Of a stretch of 64,000 bases of DNA, positions 9,393-16,947 are shown piece after piece (the stretch's first letter is position 1; each line of letters starts with the position of its first letter). Made by a program: the position numbers and the translations under genes. Source of the stretch: Chromatocurvus sp046260765 (GTDB lineage: Bacteria; Pseudomonadota; Gammaproteobacteria; Pseudomonadales; Halieaceae); contig JBHEOO010000007.1 of the NCBI GenBank assembly GCA_046260765.1, positions 34,590-98,589 of the forward strand, read 5' to 3'. The notes under the pieces were generated by a model. That model saw only the letters and a list, made by a program, of their open reading frames with translations. It was not told the origin of the DNA and did no database searches.

Positions 9393-10418
9393 TCAGGACT
9401 CCCTCTCAGGAACCCTTTGCTCGTCGTCGGAGATCACGACTTCCACACGGCGGTTCAGCTGTCGACCGGCCTGGTTGTCGTTAGAGGCAACCGGATAATC
9501 CGGGCCAAAGCCGCGGGTGCGGATGCGATCCTCCTCAACGCCACGTTCAGTCAGTGCCATCTTTACCGCGTTGGCGCGCCGTTCCGAGAGTCCGAGGTTG
9601 TAGTCGCGCCCACCGGTGGAGTCGGTGAAACCTTCAACAAGCACCTGGCGTTCGCCGTATTCGTCGAGAAAAGCAGCGATCTGCTCGATGGTGCGTTCGG
9701 CACCGCCGCGCAGCTCGGCACTGTCCACGTCGAACAGCACGTCGCTACCGAGCGTCAGCACGAGTCCGCGCTCGGTCGGGCGCGCTTCCAGATCAGCCAC
9801 CTGCTGCTGCAGCCGCTCAGCCTGCTCGCGCATTTCGCGGGTTTCGCGCTCGAGTTCCTCGGCGCGCGCCTCTGCCATCATACGTTCGGCACGTGCGGTT
9901 TCTGCCGCGCGTTCGGCCTGTTCCCGCAGAGCCAGCGCTTCACTGGCTTCAAGTTCGGCGCGCATGCGCTGGGCCTCCTCGGCCAGACGATCGGCTTCGG
10001 CGCGAGACTGACCGGCCCGGGCGGCAGCCGCGTCGCGTTCAGCGCGTGCTGCACGGGCCTCGAGCTGGACGCGCTCGCGTTCGTTGCGCAATTCACCCAC
10101 GCGATCTTCCAGACCGCGCCCCTGCGCCGAGGCAGCGGCAATTTCCGCCTGGCGTTCGGCCAGGTAGGCCCGGTGAGACACGACCTCCGTTGTTGCGCCC
10201 TGTTTCCAGGCTGCGTCGGCGGACTCAAGCATTTCCTGGGCCCGGCGTAGTTCTACGGCTGCCAGTTGATTTATCCGTGAGTCCTGCGATGCCGTGGCGA
10301 CACTGGACCGTGCCTGCTCAAGGTCTGAATTGGGTTCCGGTGTCGTTGCACAGCCAGCCAGAAACAGGCCCAATGCAAGGGCGATCGCCCTGGAGGGATA
10401 GAAATTGAAAACGGTCAT
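9393..10418 (-). CDS. DUF4398-OmpA domain outer-membrane lipoprotein
   Basis: 341 residues. The lipobox LAGC puts the lipidated cysteine at 23. A DUF4398 segment follows (about 30-110), then a long Ala/Arg/Glu-rich coiled coil (about 100-215), then an OmpA C-terminal domain (about 222-335) with VLFDVDSAELR, GFTDSTGGRDYNLGLSERRA and the closing GRQLNRRVEVVI, the motifs that bind peptidoglycan diaminopimelate. It probably tethers the outer membrane to the cell wall across the periplasm, the coiled coil acting as a spacer. It overlaps the upstream DUF4398 lipoprotein gene by 4 nt (ATGA), so the two are translationally coupled. Confidence 0.92.
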   Translation of the reverse strand: MTVFNFYPSRAIALALGLFLAGCATTPEPNSDLEQARSSVATASQDSRINQLAAVELRRAQEMLESADAAWKQGATTEVVSHRAYLAERQAEIAAASAQGRGLEDRVGELRNERERVQLEARAARAERDAAAARAGQSRAEADRLAEEAQRMRAELEASEALALREQAERAAETARAERMMAEARAEELERETREMREQAERLQQQVADLEARPTERGLVLTLGSDVLFDVDSAELRGGAERTIEQIAAFLDEYGERQVLVEGFTDSTGGRDYNLGLSERRANAVKMALTERGVEEDRIRTRGFGPDYPVASNDNQAGRQLNRRVEVVISDDEQRVPERES

Positions 10419-10798
10419 TGGCCATCTCCCGGAGTCGATTGCTCAAGTGTGCGTGCCACCTCGGATCTAAGCTCGGCGATGCCGCGTTCCAGTTCTTCAA
10501 CGGCATCGTTGGCTCGCTTGCTGCGGGCGCGGAACGCCGCATAGCGGGCATCCATTTCAGCCTGCTCTGCCATCTGCAGTGCCGTCTGATTGTCACCGAG
10601 CTGACGCGCCTGTTCTGCCTGCTCGAGCTTCAGACGCGCCCGACGCAGATCGAGCTCGGCATGCTCGCGTGCACCGGCGTCTTCCGCGTTGGCGACCGCA
10701 GAACGCGCCACGGCGAGTTCCTCATTGGGGATTGGCGGCTGAGACGCACATGCCGCGAGGAGCGGCACGGAGAGAATCATGGATATCAGGGTTTTCAT
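10415..10798 (-). CDS. DUF4398 domain lipoprotein
   Basis: About 127 residues from ATG 10798, which follows an AGAAGGA ribosome site; a longer in-frame extension to 10870 lacks one and would bury the signal peptide. The signal peptide MKTLISMILSVPLLAAC ends with a lipobox cysteine at residue 17. The mature part is a helical, charged DUF4398 domain (PNEELAVARSAVANAEDAGA onward), homologous to the N-terminal part of the next gene. It is probably an outer-membrane lipoprotein that pairs with the OmpA-domain partner through coiled-coil contacts. Its exact function is unknown. Confidence 0.86.
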   Translation of the reverse strand: MKTLISMILSVPLLAACASQPPIPNEELAVARSAVANAEDAGAREHAELDLRRARLKLEQAEQARQLGDNQTALQMAEQAEMDARYAAFRARSKRANDAVEELERGIAELRSEVARTLEQSTPGDGQ

Positions 10799-10868
10799 TC
10801 GAATTCCTTCTGTTGCGGATACGATTGCGCTTGTTCTCCGCTGGCTGGTTACATCCGGCGCATCTGCC

Positions 10869-10877
10869 ATTATATCA
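10869..10877 (-). promoter_or_regulatory. Extended -10 promoter candidate for the DUF4398/OmpA lipoprotein pair
   Basis: On the minus strand this reads TGATATAAT, a consensus TATAAT preceded by the TGn extended -10 element, 70 bp before the lipoprotein start codon. The -35 region is poor, as is usual for extended -10 promoters. The predicted leader is about 60 nt. Confidence 0.45.
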
Positions 10878-11081
10878 AGCGGCTATGCTGCTTGTCGTCT
10901 CTGTCGCGAAAGACTTTGCAGCGACAGGCTATCTTACGGAAAAGTGCCGAGCAGAAAGAATCGCCGAAGATGCGTCGCCGAGCATGTGTTGCCGACCATG
11001 TGTTGTCGAATATGGGCGCTGGTGAAGGTCAAATCCGTTATCATGACCGGGGAAATCACATGATGTGTCGGAGGATTTGGC

Positions 11082-11645
11082 GTGCCACACAAAACAATCA
11101 CCAGCAGACGCAACCTGCTGCGACTGACAGGCATCGCGCTGGTCACGGCGGCTTTGCCTGCCTGGTCACGTCGTACGAAGGAGATGATAAAGACTATGCA
11201 GGACACCTGGAGCGATTACCTGGCAGACGGAATGGAACCACCTTCCCCCACGGACAAGATCAGTCTGGAAGCCGATGCCTGGCGCGAGCGGCTGAGCTCG
11301 GCTGCCTATGATGTGTTGCGGGAGGAGGGGACTGAACGGCCTTTTACCAGCACGCTGAATGATGAGAAGCGCGACGGTCTCTATCTTTGCGCGGGCTGCG
11401 ATCTGCCGCTGTTCACATCAGCGATGAAGTTTGACAGCGGTACAGGCTGGCCGAGCTTCTTCACGGCGATCCCTGATCACATGGATACCAAGCGCGACTT
11501 CAAGCTTATCTGGCCGCGCACGGAGTATCACTGCACGCGTTGCGGCGGACACCAGGGGCACGTGTTCAAGGACGGTCCTGAGCCCACTGGTGAGCGCTGG
11601 TGCAACAACGGTGTGGCTTTGCGCTTTGTCCCGACAAGGGCATAA
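11082..11645 (+). CDS. msrB: Peptide-methionine (R)-S-oxide reductase with N-terminal export signal
   Basis: 187 residues from GTG 11082, preceded by a GGAGG site. Residues 1-30 look like a Tat signal (SRRNLLRLTG then a hydrophobic stretch ending near ALPAWS). The MsrB domain follows: two zinc-binding CxxC pairs (LCAGCDLP and HCTRCGG), the FDSGTGWPSF motif, and the catalytic cysteine in RWCNNGVALRF. It reduces methionine-R-sulfoxide in proteins, with electrons from thioredoxin or a periplasmic equivalent. Export suggests repair of oxidised envelope proteins. The resolving cysteine is not obvious to me. Monocistronic, between divergent lipoproteins and the Mrp operon. Confidence 0.9.
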   Translation: MPHKTITSRRNLLRLTGIALVTAALPAWSRRTKEMIKTMQDTWSDYLADGMEPPSPTDKISLEADAWRERLSSAAYDVLREEGTERPFTSTLNDEKRDGLYLCAGCDLPLFTSAMKFDSGTGWPSFFTAIPDHMDTKRDFKLIWPRTEYHCTRCGGHQGHVFKDGPEPTGERWCNNGVALRFVPTRA

Positions 11646-11657
11646 TCCGCGCCGGTT

Positions 11658-11687
11658 TTGACCGCTGTGTGCGCCGGCGTCTATGCT
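11658..11687 (+). promoter_or_regulatory. Sigma-70 promoter candidate for the Mrp antiporter operon
   Basis: TTGACC at 11658-11663 and TATGCT at 11682-11687 are separated by 18 bp. The implied transcription start is about 20 bp before mrpE. Matches are 5 of 6 and 4 of 6; there is no other good candidate in this 69-bp gap. Confidence 0.4.
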
Positions 11688-11714
11688 GTGCGCTTAAACA
11701 ACCGGGGCAGGTAG

Positions 11715-12206
11715 ATGGCGGCGGTTTTCGGCTTGTCAGTTACAGGGATGATCAGGCAGGCCTTGGTGCTCGGCGGCCTGTGGTTGATACTGACCGGTGC
11801 AGATCACGGTTCCCTGATGGTGGGCGTACCGGCTGTGCTGCTGTCAGTATGTCTGAGTGGGTGGCTGGGGCTGGGCACCCGCACGAGCCTCGTCCGGCTG
11901 CTGCAGTTTCTCCCTGTATTTCTCTTGCGGTCGGTGGTGGCTGCCTTTGACGTTGCGCGACGAACGTTTGCGCCGCGCCTGGCAATTTCTCCGGCGCTTG
12001 TCAGCTATGACATCGCTCTGCCGCACGGTTTGCCACGAGTCTTTTTTATGAACACGATATCACTTCTTCCCGGCACCTTGTCGGCGGCCCTCGAAGGCGA
12101 CAGGCTCACCGTTCATGTGCTCGACAGGGGCAGAGATCACGCTGCCGAGCTTGCCAGGTTGGAGAACACCGTGGCACGGATCTTTCCGCAGGTATCGCGT
12201 GACTGA
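11715..12206 (+). CDS. mrpE: Na+/H+ antiporter (Mrp) subunit E
   Basis: 163 residues. Two N-terminal membrane helices (about 12-48) and a further hydrophobic stretch (about 58-78) precede the conserved cytoplasmic domain, with FFMNTISLLPGTLSAALEGDRLTVHVLD as the recognisable MrpE/MnhE/MbhA core (about 110-145). It is the first gene of a nine-gene operon for a multisubunit cation/proton antiporter in the inner membrane and is needed for complex assembly and ion transport in studied homologues. It overlaps mrpF by 8 nt. Confidence 0.9.
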   Translation: MAAVFGLSVTGMIRQALVLGGLWLILTGADHGSLMVGVPAVLLSVCLSGWLGLGTRTSLVRLLQFLPVFLLRSVVAAFDVARRTFAPRLAISPALVSYDIALPHGLPRVFFMNTISLLPGTLSAALEGDRLTVHVLDRGRDHAAELARLENTVARIFPQVSRD

Positions 12207-12468
12207 GACACTCCTCATGCCGCTTTCACTCTTCCTGCTGGGCAATCTTCTGGCCGGTCTCTGGCGTCTCGTTATCGGACCGACCCCGGCTGATCGGCTG
12301 TTGACGTCACAGCTGTTTGCGACCACGGCGGTGGCGATCCTGCTGCTGCATGCCGAGTGGCAGTCGCTGCCGGCGCTGCGCGATGTGGCCCTGGTGTTTG
12401 CTCTGCTTGGTGCGGTGACTGCGGTGGCCTTCGTGCGTCGTGCCTCGCCTGCCTCGGAGGCTGAGTGA
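12199..12468 (+). CDS. mrpF: Na+/H+ antiporter (Mrp) subunit F
   Basis: 89 residues from GTG 12199 (an ATG at 12217 is the alternative), three membrane helices. The stretch WRLVIGPTPADRLL is the MrpF/MnhF/MbhB signature (RxxxGPxxxDR). It is a small membrane subunit of the antiporter. The start overlaps the mrpE stop by 8 nt and the stop overlaps the mrpG start by 1 nt, showing translational coupling. Confidence 0.88.
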   Translation: MTETLLMPLSLFLLGNLLAGLWRLVIGPTPADRLLTSQLFATTAVAILLLHAEWQSLPALRDVALVFALLGAVTAVAFVRRASPASEAE

Positions 12469-12758
12469 TGGCGTGGCTTGCCTCGGGATGTCTTTTCTTG
12501 GGTGGGTTCTTTTTCCTTGCGGGCACGCTCGGACTGCTGCGGTTTCCGGACGTCTACACACGTCTGCATGCTCTGACCAAGGCGGATAACGTGGGTCTGG
12601 GCCTGGTGATTGTCGGTCTGTCGCTGCAGTCCGAATCATTGGCGGCAGCCGGGAAAATGATTCTGGTCTGGTTCCTGGTGCTGATTACAAGCTCCAGCGT
12701 TGCTCACCTGGTTGCCCGGGACAGCCTGCGTCGGGGAGAAAAGCCATGGTCGGGATAA
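12468..12758 (+). CDS. mrpG: Na+/H+ antiporter (Mrp) subunit G
   Basis: 96 residues from ATG 12468 in a TGATG overlap with mrpF. Three membrane helices; the motif GLLRFPDVYTRLHALTKADN (about 28-47) is diagnostic for MrpG/MnhG/MbhC. It is a small membrane subunit placed next to MrpE/F in the structures of Mrp and Mbh complexes. It overlaps the next gene by 13 nt. Confidence 0.9.
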   Translation: MAWLASGCLFLGGFFFLAGTLGLLRFPDVYTRLHALTKADNVGLGLVIVGLSLQSESLAAAGKMILVWFLVLITSSSVAHLVARDSLRRGEKPWSG

Positions 12759-13024
12759 CGCTGGAGGGGTGGATGTTCGACATTGCCCTCGGCGCTGGCT
12801 TGCTATGGCTCGCCTGGCGCTGTCTGTTCACTCGCAATCTGTTCGAGTCGGTCGTGCTGTTCGTTGCCTTTGGTCTTCTTATGGCGCTGGCCTGGATGCG
12901 GCTTGAGGCGCCGGATGTCGCCATGGCTGAGGCCGCCATTGGTGCCGGGCTGACAGGCGCGCTGCTGATGTCTGCGCTGGCGCGGCTTGAGCGTCCGCGG
13001 ACGGGCCGGGAGGAGCGCAGGTGA
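12746..13024 (+). CDS. DUF4040 subunit of the Mrp/Mbh antiporter module (MbhD-like)
   Basis: 92 residues with about three membrane helices. FESVVLFVAFGLLMALAWMR followed by APDVAMAEAAIGAGLTGALL matches the DUF4040 (MbhD / MrpA C-terminal) family. In Firmicute-type Mrp complexes this segment is the C-terminal part of the large MrpA chain; here it is a free subunit, as in archaeal Mbh. The conserved acidic residues in APDVAMAEA are candidates for the ion path. It overlaps the next gene by 4 nt. Confidence 0.85.
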   Translation: MVGITLEGWMFDIALGAGLLWLAWRCLFTRNLFESVVLFVAFGLLMALAWMRLEAPDVAMAEAAIGAGLTGALLMSALARLERPRTGREERR

Positions 13025-13686
13025 CTGGCCTGCTGCGTTGGGCGTTTGCTGGTTTGCTGGTGGCGCTCGCAGTCGGACTGGCGAGCGCTGTCATGCAGAT
13101 ACCCGAGGCCGGCAGCGCGCTCCGCGACCAGGTGATGACGCAACTGCCCGAGACTGGCGTTGATCACGCCGTCACCGCAGTGCTGCTGAATTATCGTGGC
13201 TACGATACGTTTCTCGAGTTGGTCGTGCTGCTGCTGGCACTGTTAGGAGCATGGGGACTTAGCGATAGCATGGATGAGGCGCCGCAGGACACCACTGTAC
13301 CTGTGCTCAAGGAGTTGATTGCATTTCTGGTGCCCGTGTTGATTGTGGTCGCGGCATATCTTCTCTGGGTGGGTGCCTATTCTCCCGGAGGCGCATTCCA
13401 GGGCGGGGCAGTTCTCGCCGGTGCAGGCGTTCTGCTGAGTCTTTCCGATCCGGGCTGGCGCGGTCGGCGCGTTGAGGGTATCGGTGAGCTTCTGCTTGTC
13501 CCCGGGATACTTGTATTCCTGCTGGTCGGCCTGCTCAGCATGCTCTGGGGGGGGCAGTTTCTTGAATACCCCAGGGAGTTGGCGGGATCGCTGATTCTGC
13601 TGGTTGAGGGCTTTGCCATGCTGTCGATCGCGGTCACGTTGCACACCCTGTTCGCCGGCACACCGCGCACCGGCAGCGACCCATGA
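13021..13686 (+). CDS. mrpB: MbhE-MrpB fusion subunit of the antiporter module
   Basis: 221 residues from GTG 13021. The first part (about 1-85) with LPETGVDHAVTAVLLNYRGY DTFLE resembles MbhE, the other split-off piece of the MrpA C-terminus. The second part (about 98-215) is an MnhB/MbhF domain with LLWVGAYSPGGAFQGGAVLA, the hallmark PGGGFQGG-type loop. Total about six helices. In archaeal Mbh these are two genes (mbhE, mbhF); here they are one chain. It overlaps mrpC by 4 nt. Confidence 0.85.
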   Translation: MTGLLRWAFAGLLVALAVGLASAVMQIPEAGSALRDQVMTQLPETGVDHAVTAVLLNYRGYDTFLELVVLLLALLGAWGLSDSMDEAPQDTTVPVLKELIAFLVPVLIVVAAYLLWVGAYSPGGAFQGGAVLAGAGVLLSLSDPGWRGRRVEGIGELLLVPGILVFLLVGLLSMLWGGQFLEYPRELAGSLILLVEGFAMLSIAVTLHTLFAGTPRTGSDP

Positions 13687-13985
13687 CGCTATCGCAACTC
13701 TACGCGCTGGTCGGCATCGGTCTGTTTTTTATCGGCCTCTTTGCGCTGGGCGTCCGGCGTCACCTTCTGCCGCGTATCCTTGCCCTGAACATCATGGGCA
13801 GTGGCGTTTTCGTCGTGCTTGTGGCGCTCGCCCGACGCTCGGGTGAGGTGGATCCGGTGCCTCATGCCATGGTTATCACCGGGATTGTTGTAGCCGTATC
13901 GGCGACGGCGCTTGCGCTGCGGCTGATGCTGCGTGTGACGCAGGCCACCGGTAGTGCGCACCTGCCGGACAACGGGGACGAGTAG
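13683..13985 (+). CDS. mrpC: Na+/H+ antiporter (Mrp) subunit C, NuoK-like
   Basis: 100 residues, three membrane helices, homologous to NuoK of complex I. LNIMGSGVFVVLVAL and the DPVPHAMVITGIVVAVSATALAL block are the conserved MrpC/MnhC/MbhG core. The glutamates that NuoK uses in helices 2 and 3 are not conserved here, as is usual for MrpC. The stop codon abuts the GTG of the following mrpD. Confidence 0.9.
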   Translation: MTLSQLYALVGIGLFFIGLFALGVRRHLLPRILALNIMGSGVFVVLVALARRSGEVDPVPHAMVITGIVVAVSATALALRLMLRVTQATGSAHLPDNGDE

Positions 13986-15446
13986 GTGTCGAGCATTGCT
14001 CTGCTGATGCACCCGGTGTTTCTCATTCTGCTACCGCTAGTCGGCAGCCTGGGCGTGTTTCTGCTGCCGTTTAAACGAGCAGCCTCAGGCGTTGCGATTG
14101 TTTCCGGCAATCTCGCTCTTGTTGCCTGGGTGGTTGCCCGCCTTGGTACTGCAGGCCCCTGGCAGCACTCGGTTGGAGGCTGGGGTGCACCGCTGGGCAT
14201 AGACCTGTACGTGGACGGCCTGTCTGCAGCGATGCTGGCGATGACGGCGCTGGTGTCGCTGGGTATCAGTGTCTACTCCACAGCCTATTTTTCTACGGCC
14301 GCAGCCCGGCACTTCTGGCCGCTGTGGCTACTGCTGCTGTCGGCGATGAATGCACTTTACCTGTCGCGGGATCTCTTCAACCTGTACGTCACCCTGGAAC
14401 TGGTGGGAATAGCAGCCGTCGCCCTGACCGCAATGCGCGGCCAACGCGATGCGCTGGTGGCGGCCATGCGCTACCTGCTGACAACCCTGCTGGGGTCAAT
14501 GTCGTATCTGCTGGGTGTGGCCCTGCTCTACCACAGCGCAGGCAGTGCCGACATGGTTTTAGTTGGTGAGGCATCCGTGCCCGCGGCGGTGGCGGCCGCC
14601 GCCTTTGCCTTGATGACTGTGGGACTCCTTCTGAAGACGGCCTTGTTTCCGTTTCACTTCTGGTTGCCCGGGGCACACTCAAGCGCGTCGGCGCCGGTCA
14701 GCGCCGCTCTGTCTGCACTCGTTGTCAAAGTGGGTTTCTATATTTTGCTTCGCCTCTGGATAGAGGTGTTTCCTTCTCTTGGCGTTGACGCTGCCTACAT
14801 TCTGGGGTTTCTCGGCGGCGTCGCTGTTGTATGGGGGTCGCTGCAGGCGATCCTCCAGCAGCGGGCAAAAATGCTGGTGGCATACTCCACGGTCGCGCAG
14901 CTCGGCTATTTTTTCCTTGCCCTGCCGTTGGTGTCTGCGGGCGGCAGCCATGTCTGGGGCGCTATTGTTTTACTAGTGTTCGCGCATGCCCTGGCCAAGG
15001 CAGCGATGTTCATGGCCGTCGGCAATCTTCTGGCGTTCGCCGGTCACGACAGGATTCGTGACCTGGATCGAGTTGTACAGCGCATGCCGCTGACGGCTGC
15101 GGCGCTCGGACTCGCGGGAGTCAGTATTATGGGGCTGCCACCGAGCGGCGGCTTCAGCGGCAAGTGGCTGCTGCTCCAGGCCTCTCTGGAGCAGGGCCAC
15201 TGGCCGATCACCTTTATCCTGCTGCTGGGCGGTGTGCTCGCCGCAATTTACGTCTTCAAACTGCTCGAGCACATATTTACCAGTGGCACGCCCAGAGGCG
15301 AGCCGCGAGCGGTGGCCCATGCCATGGAGTGGGCGCCGCTGATGCTGGCAATTGGCGCTATTCTTCTGGGGTTTTTTGCCACGATAACGCTGGATCTTCT
15401 GACGGTCGGTGAGCCGTTTGCGCCGGGACTTCGCGATGATTATTAG
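13986..15446 (+). CDS. mrpD: Na+/H+ antiporter (Mrp) subunit D, NuoN/NuoM-like proton channel
   Basis: 486 residues with about 14 membrane helices, a Proton_antipo_M family protein. The key residues are present: Glu138 in LYVTLELVGI (MrpD Glu137 elsewhere), Lys217 in LLKTALFPFHFWLPGAHSSA, and the PVSAALSALVVK broken helix. It begins at GTG directly after the mrpC stop. Together with the second antiporter-like subunit that follows, it should carry the protons exchanged for Na+ or another cation. Confidence 0.92.
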   Translation: MSSIALLMHPVFLILLPLVGSLGVFLLPFKRAASGVAIVSGNLALVAWVVARLGTAGPWQHSVGGWGAPLGIDLYVDGLSAAMLAMTALVSLGISVYSTAYFSTAAARHFWPLWLLLLSAMNALYLSRDLFNLYVTLELVGIAAVALTAMRGQRDALVAAMRYLLTTLLGSMSYLLGVALLYHSAGSADMVLVGEASVPAAVAAAAFALMTVGLLLKTALFPFHFWLPGAHSSASAPVSAALSALVVKVGFYILLRLWIEVFPSLGVDAAYILGFLGGVAVVWGSLQAILQQRAKMLVAYSTVAQLGYFFLALPLVSAGGSHVWGAIVLLVFAHALAKAAMFMAVGNLLAFAGHDRIRDLDRVVQRMPLTAAALGLAGVSIMGLPPSGGFSGKWLLLQASLEQGHWPITFILLLGGVLAAIYVFKLLEHIFTSGTPRGEPRAVAHAMEWAPLMLAIGAILLGFFATITLDLLTVGEPFAPGLRDDY

Positions 15447-16947
15447 CCCGGCACTGAGCGCGTCACTGCCCGTGGCGCTGGTCGCCAGCTCGCTGCTGAC
15501 CGGGTTGGTCATCTTTACCCTCGCCGAGGAGAGTGTTCGCCTGCGCACTGCGCTCAACCTGCTGGGTGCGCTGTCCAAACTGCTTCTGGTCGGGCTGATG
15601 CTCTGGGGTGTCTATAACGAAGCGTCTTTTGAGAGCCGCTTCGAGTTGCTGCCGGGACTGCCTCTTCTGCTGAGAGCCGATGCGCTGTCATTACTTTTTA
15701 TCACGCTGTCCGCACAGCTGTGGTTTCTCACGACTATTTATGCGGTCGGCTATCTGGAAGAATCGCCACACCGCAGTCGGTTTTTTGGATTTTTCAGTCT
15801 CTGCGTTACCGCTACGGTTGGCGTTGCCATGGCGGGTAATCTGCTGACATTCATTCTCTTTTACGAATTGCTGACGCTTTCCACCTATCCGCTCGTTGTG
15901 CATCGGGGAACCGCAGTAGCAAGGCGGGCGGGGGAGGCGTATCTGCTTTACACCATTCTCGGCGGCGTTCTGCTTCTCCTTGGAGCCGTCTGGCTTTACA
16001 CACTGACGGGTACGCTGGAGTTTCGCCCCCGGGGTATTGTCAGTGAGCTTGATAGCGTTCACCACAAAGCGCTGATTAGCATTTTCGTCCTGCTCATTGG
16101 TGGGCTTGGGGTCAAGGCGGCGCTGCTGCCATTGCACGGGTGGCTGCCGAAAGCGATGGTTGCGCCGGCGCCGGTCAGTGCGTTGCTGCACGCCGTTGCA
16201 GTGGTGAAGGCCGGTGCCTTCGGCGTTGTGCGGGTGGTCTACGATATTTTCGGTATCCAGTTTGCCGCTACCCTGGGCGTTATGATGCCACTTGCCTGGC
16301 TGGCCAGCGCGACAATAATTTATGGGTCTGTGCGCGCCCTGTTCCAGGATGACCTCAAGCGTCGGCTCGCCTATTCCACGGTGAGTCAGGTGTCCTATAT
16401 CACTCTGGGAATTGCACTGGTCGGCCCCATTGCCAGCGTTGGCGGTCTGGTTCACCTGGTGCATCAGGGCCTGATGAAAATCACGCTGTTTTTCTGTGCG
16501 GGAAACCTGGCAGAAACGCTGGGTATTCACAAGATCAGTGAGATGAACGGTGTCGCTCGACGCATGCCCTGGACGATGGGGGCATTCACGGTGGCATCTC
16601 TGGGGATGATCGGCGTGCCACCGATTGCGGGATTTATCAGCAAGTGGTATCTCGGGCTCGGCGCCATGGAAGTCGGCGCTGACTGGGTGCTGCTGGTTCT
16701 GGCGGGAAGCAGCGCGCTGAACGCGATGTATTTCCTGCCAATACTTTACCGCGCGTGGTTCCTTAAGGCCGAGGCCGAATGGCCCCAGGAGAGGCACTAT
16801 CCCCGCGCCGAAACCTCGTTGGCTCTTCTTGTCCCTCCCGTTCTTACAGCCGCGCTTGCGCTGGCCGTCGGTGTCTTCGCATCGGTACCTTTCAGCCCCC
16901 AGGAATGGGCGAAGCTGGTCGTGCTGCGGGAGTTCTTTGACCCGTGA
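15436..16947 (+). CDS. Second antiporter-like (NuoM/MrpD-type) subunit
   Basis: 503 residues from ATG 15436, which overlaps the mrpD stop by 11 nt; an upstream in-frame start at 15409 is less likely. About 14 membrane helices. It keeps the channel residues: Glu144 in FILFYELLTLST, Lys227 in LGVKAALLPLHGWLPKAM, then APVSALLHAVAVVKAG, and a LYLAYSTVSQ-type motif (RRLAYSTVSQVSY). In classical Mrp the second channel is the N-terminal part of MrpA; here it is a free MrpD-like chain placed after mrpD. It overlaps the last gene by 4 nt. Confidence 0.88.
   Translation: MIISPALSASLPVALVASSLLTGLVIFTLAEESVRLRTALNLLGALSKLLLVGLMLWGVYNEASFESRFELLPGLPLLLRADALSLLFITLSAQLWFLTTIYAVGYLEESPHRSRFFGFFSLCVTATVGVAMAGNLLTFILFYELLTLSTYPLVVHRGTAVARRAGEAYLLYTILGGVLLLLGAVWLYTLTGTLEFRPRGIVSELDSVHHKALISIFVLLIGGLGVKAALLPLHGWLPKAMVAPAPVSALLHAVAVVKAGAFGVVRVVYDIFGIQFAATLGVMMPLAWLASATIIYGSVRALFQDDLKRRLAYSTVSQVSYITLGIALVGPIASVGGLVHLVHQGLMKITLFFCAGNLAETLGIHKISEMNGVARRMPWTMGAFTVASLGMIGVPPIAGFISKWYLGLGAMEVGADWVLLVLAGSSALNAMYFLPILYRAWFLKAEAEWPQERHYPRAETSLALLVPPVLTAALALAVGVFASVPFSPQEWAKLVVLREFFDP

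Noticed and set aside
8880..10250. Plus-strand open frame of 456 codons
   Set aside because: It runs antisense to two clear genes (the DUF885 protein and the OmpA-like lipoprotein) and its translation has no recognisable motif; long antisense frames are expected in GC-rich DNA.
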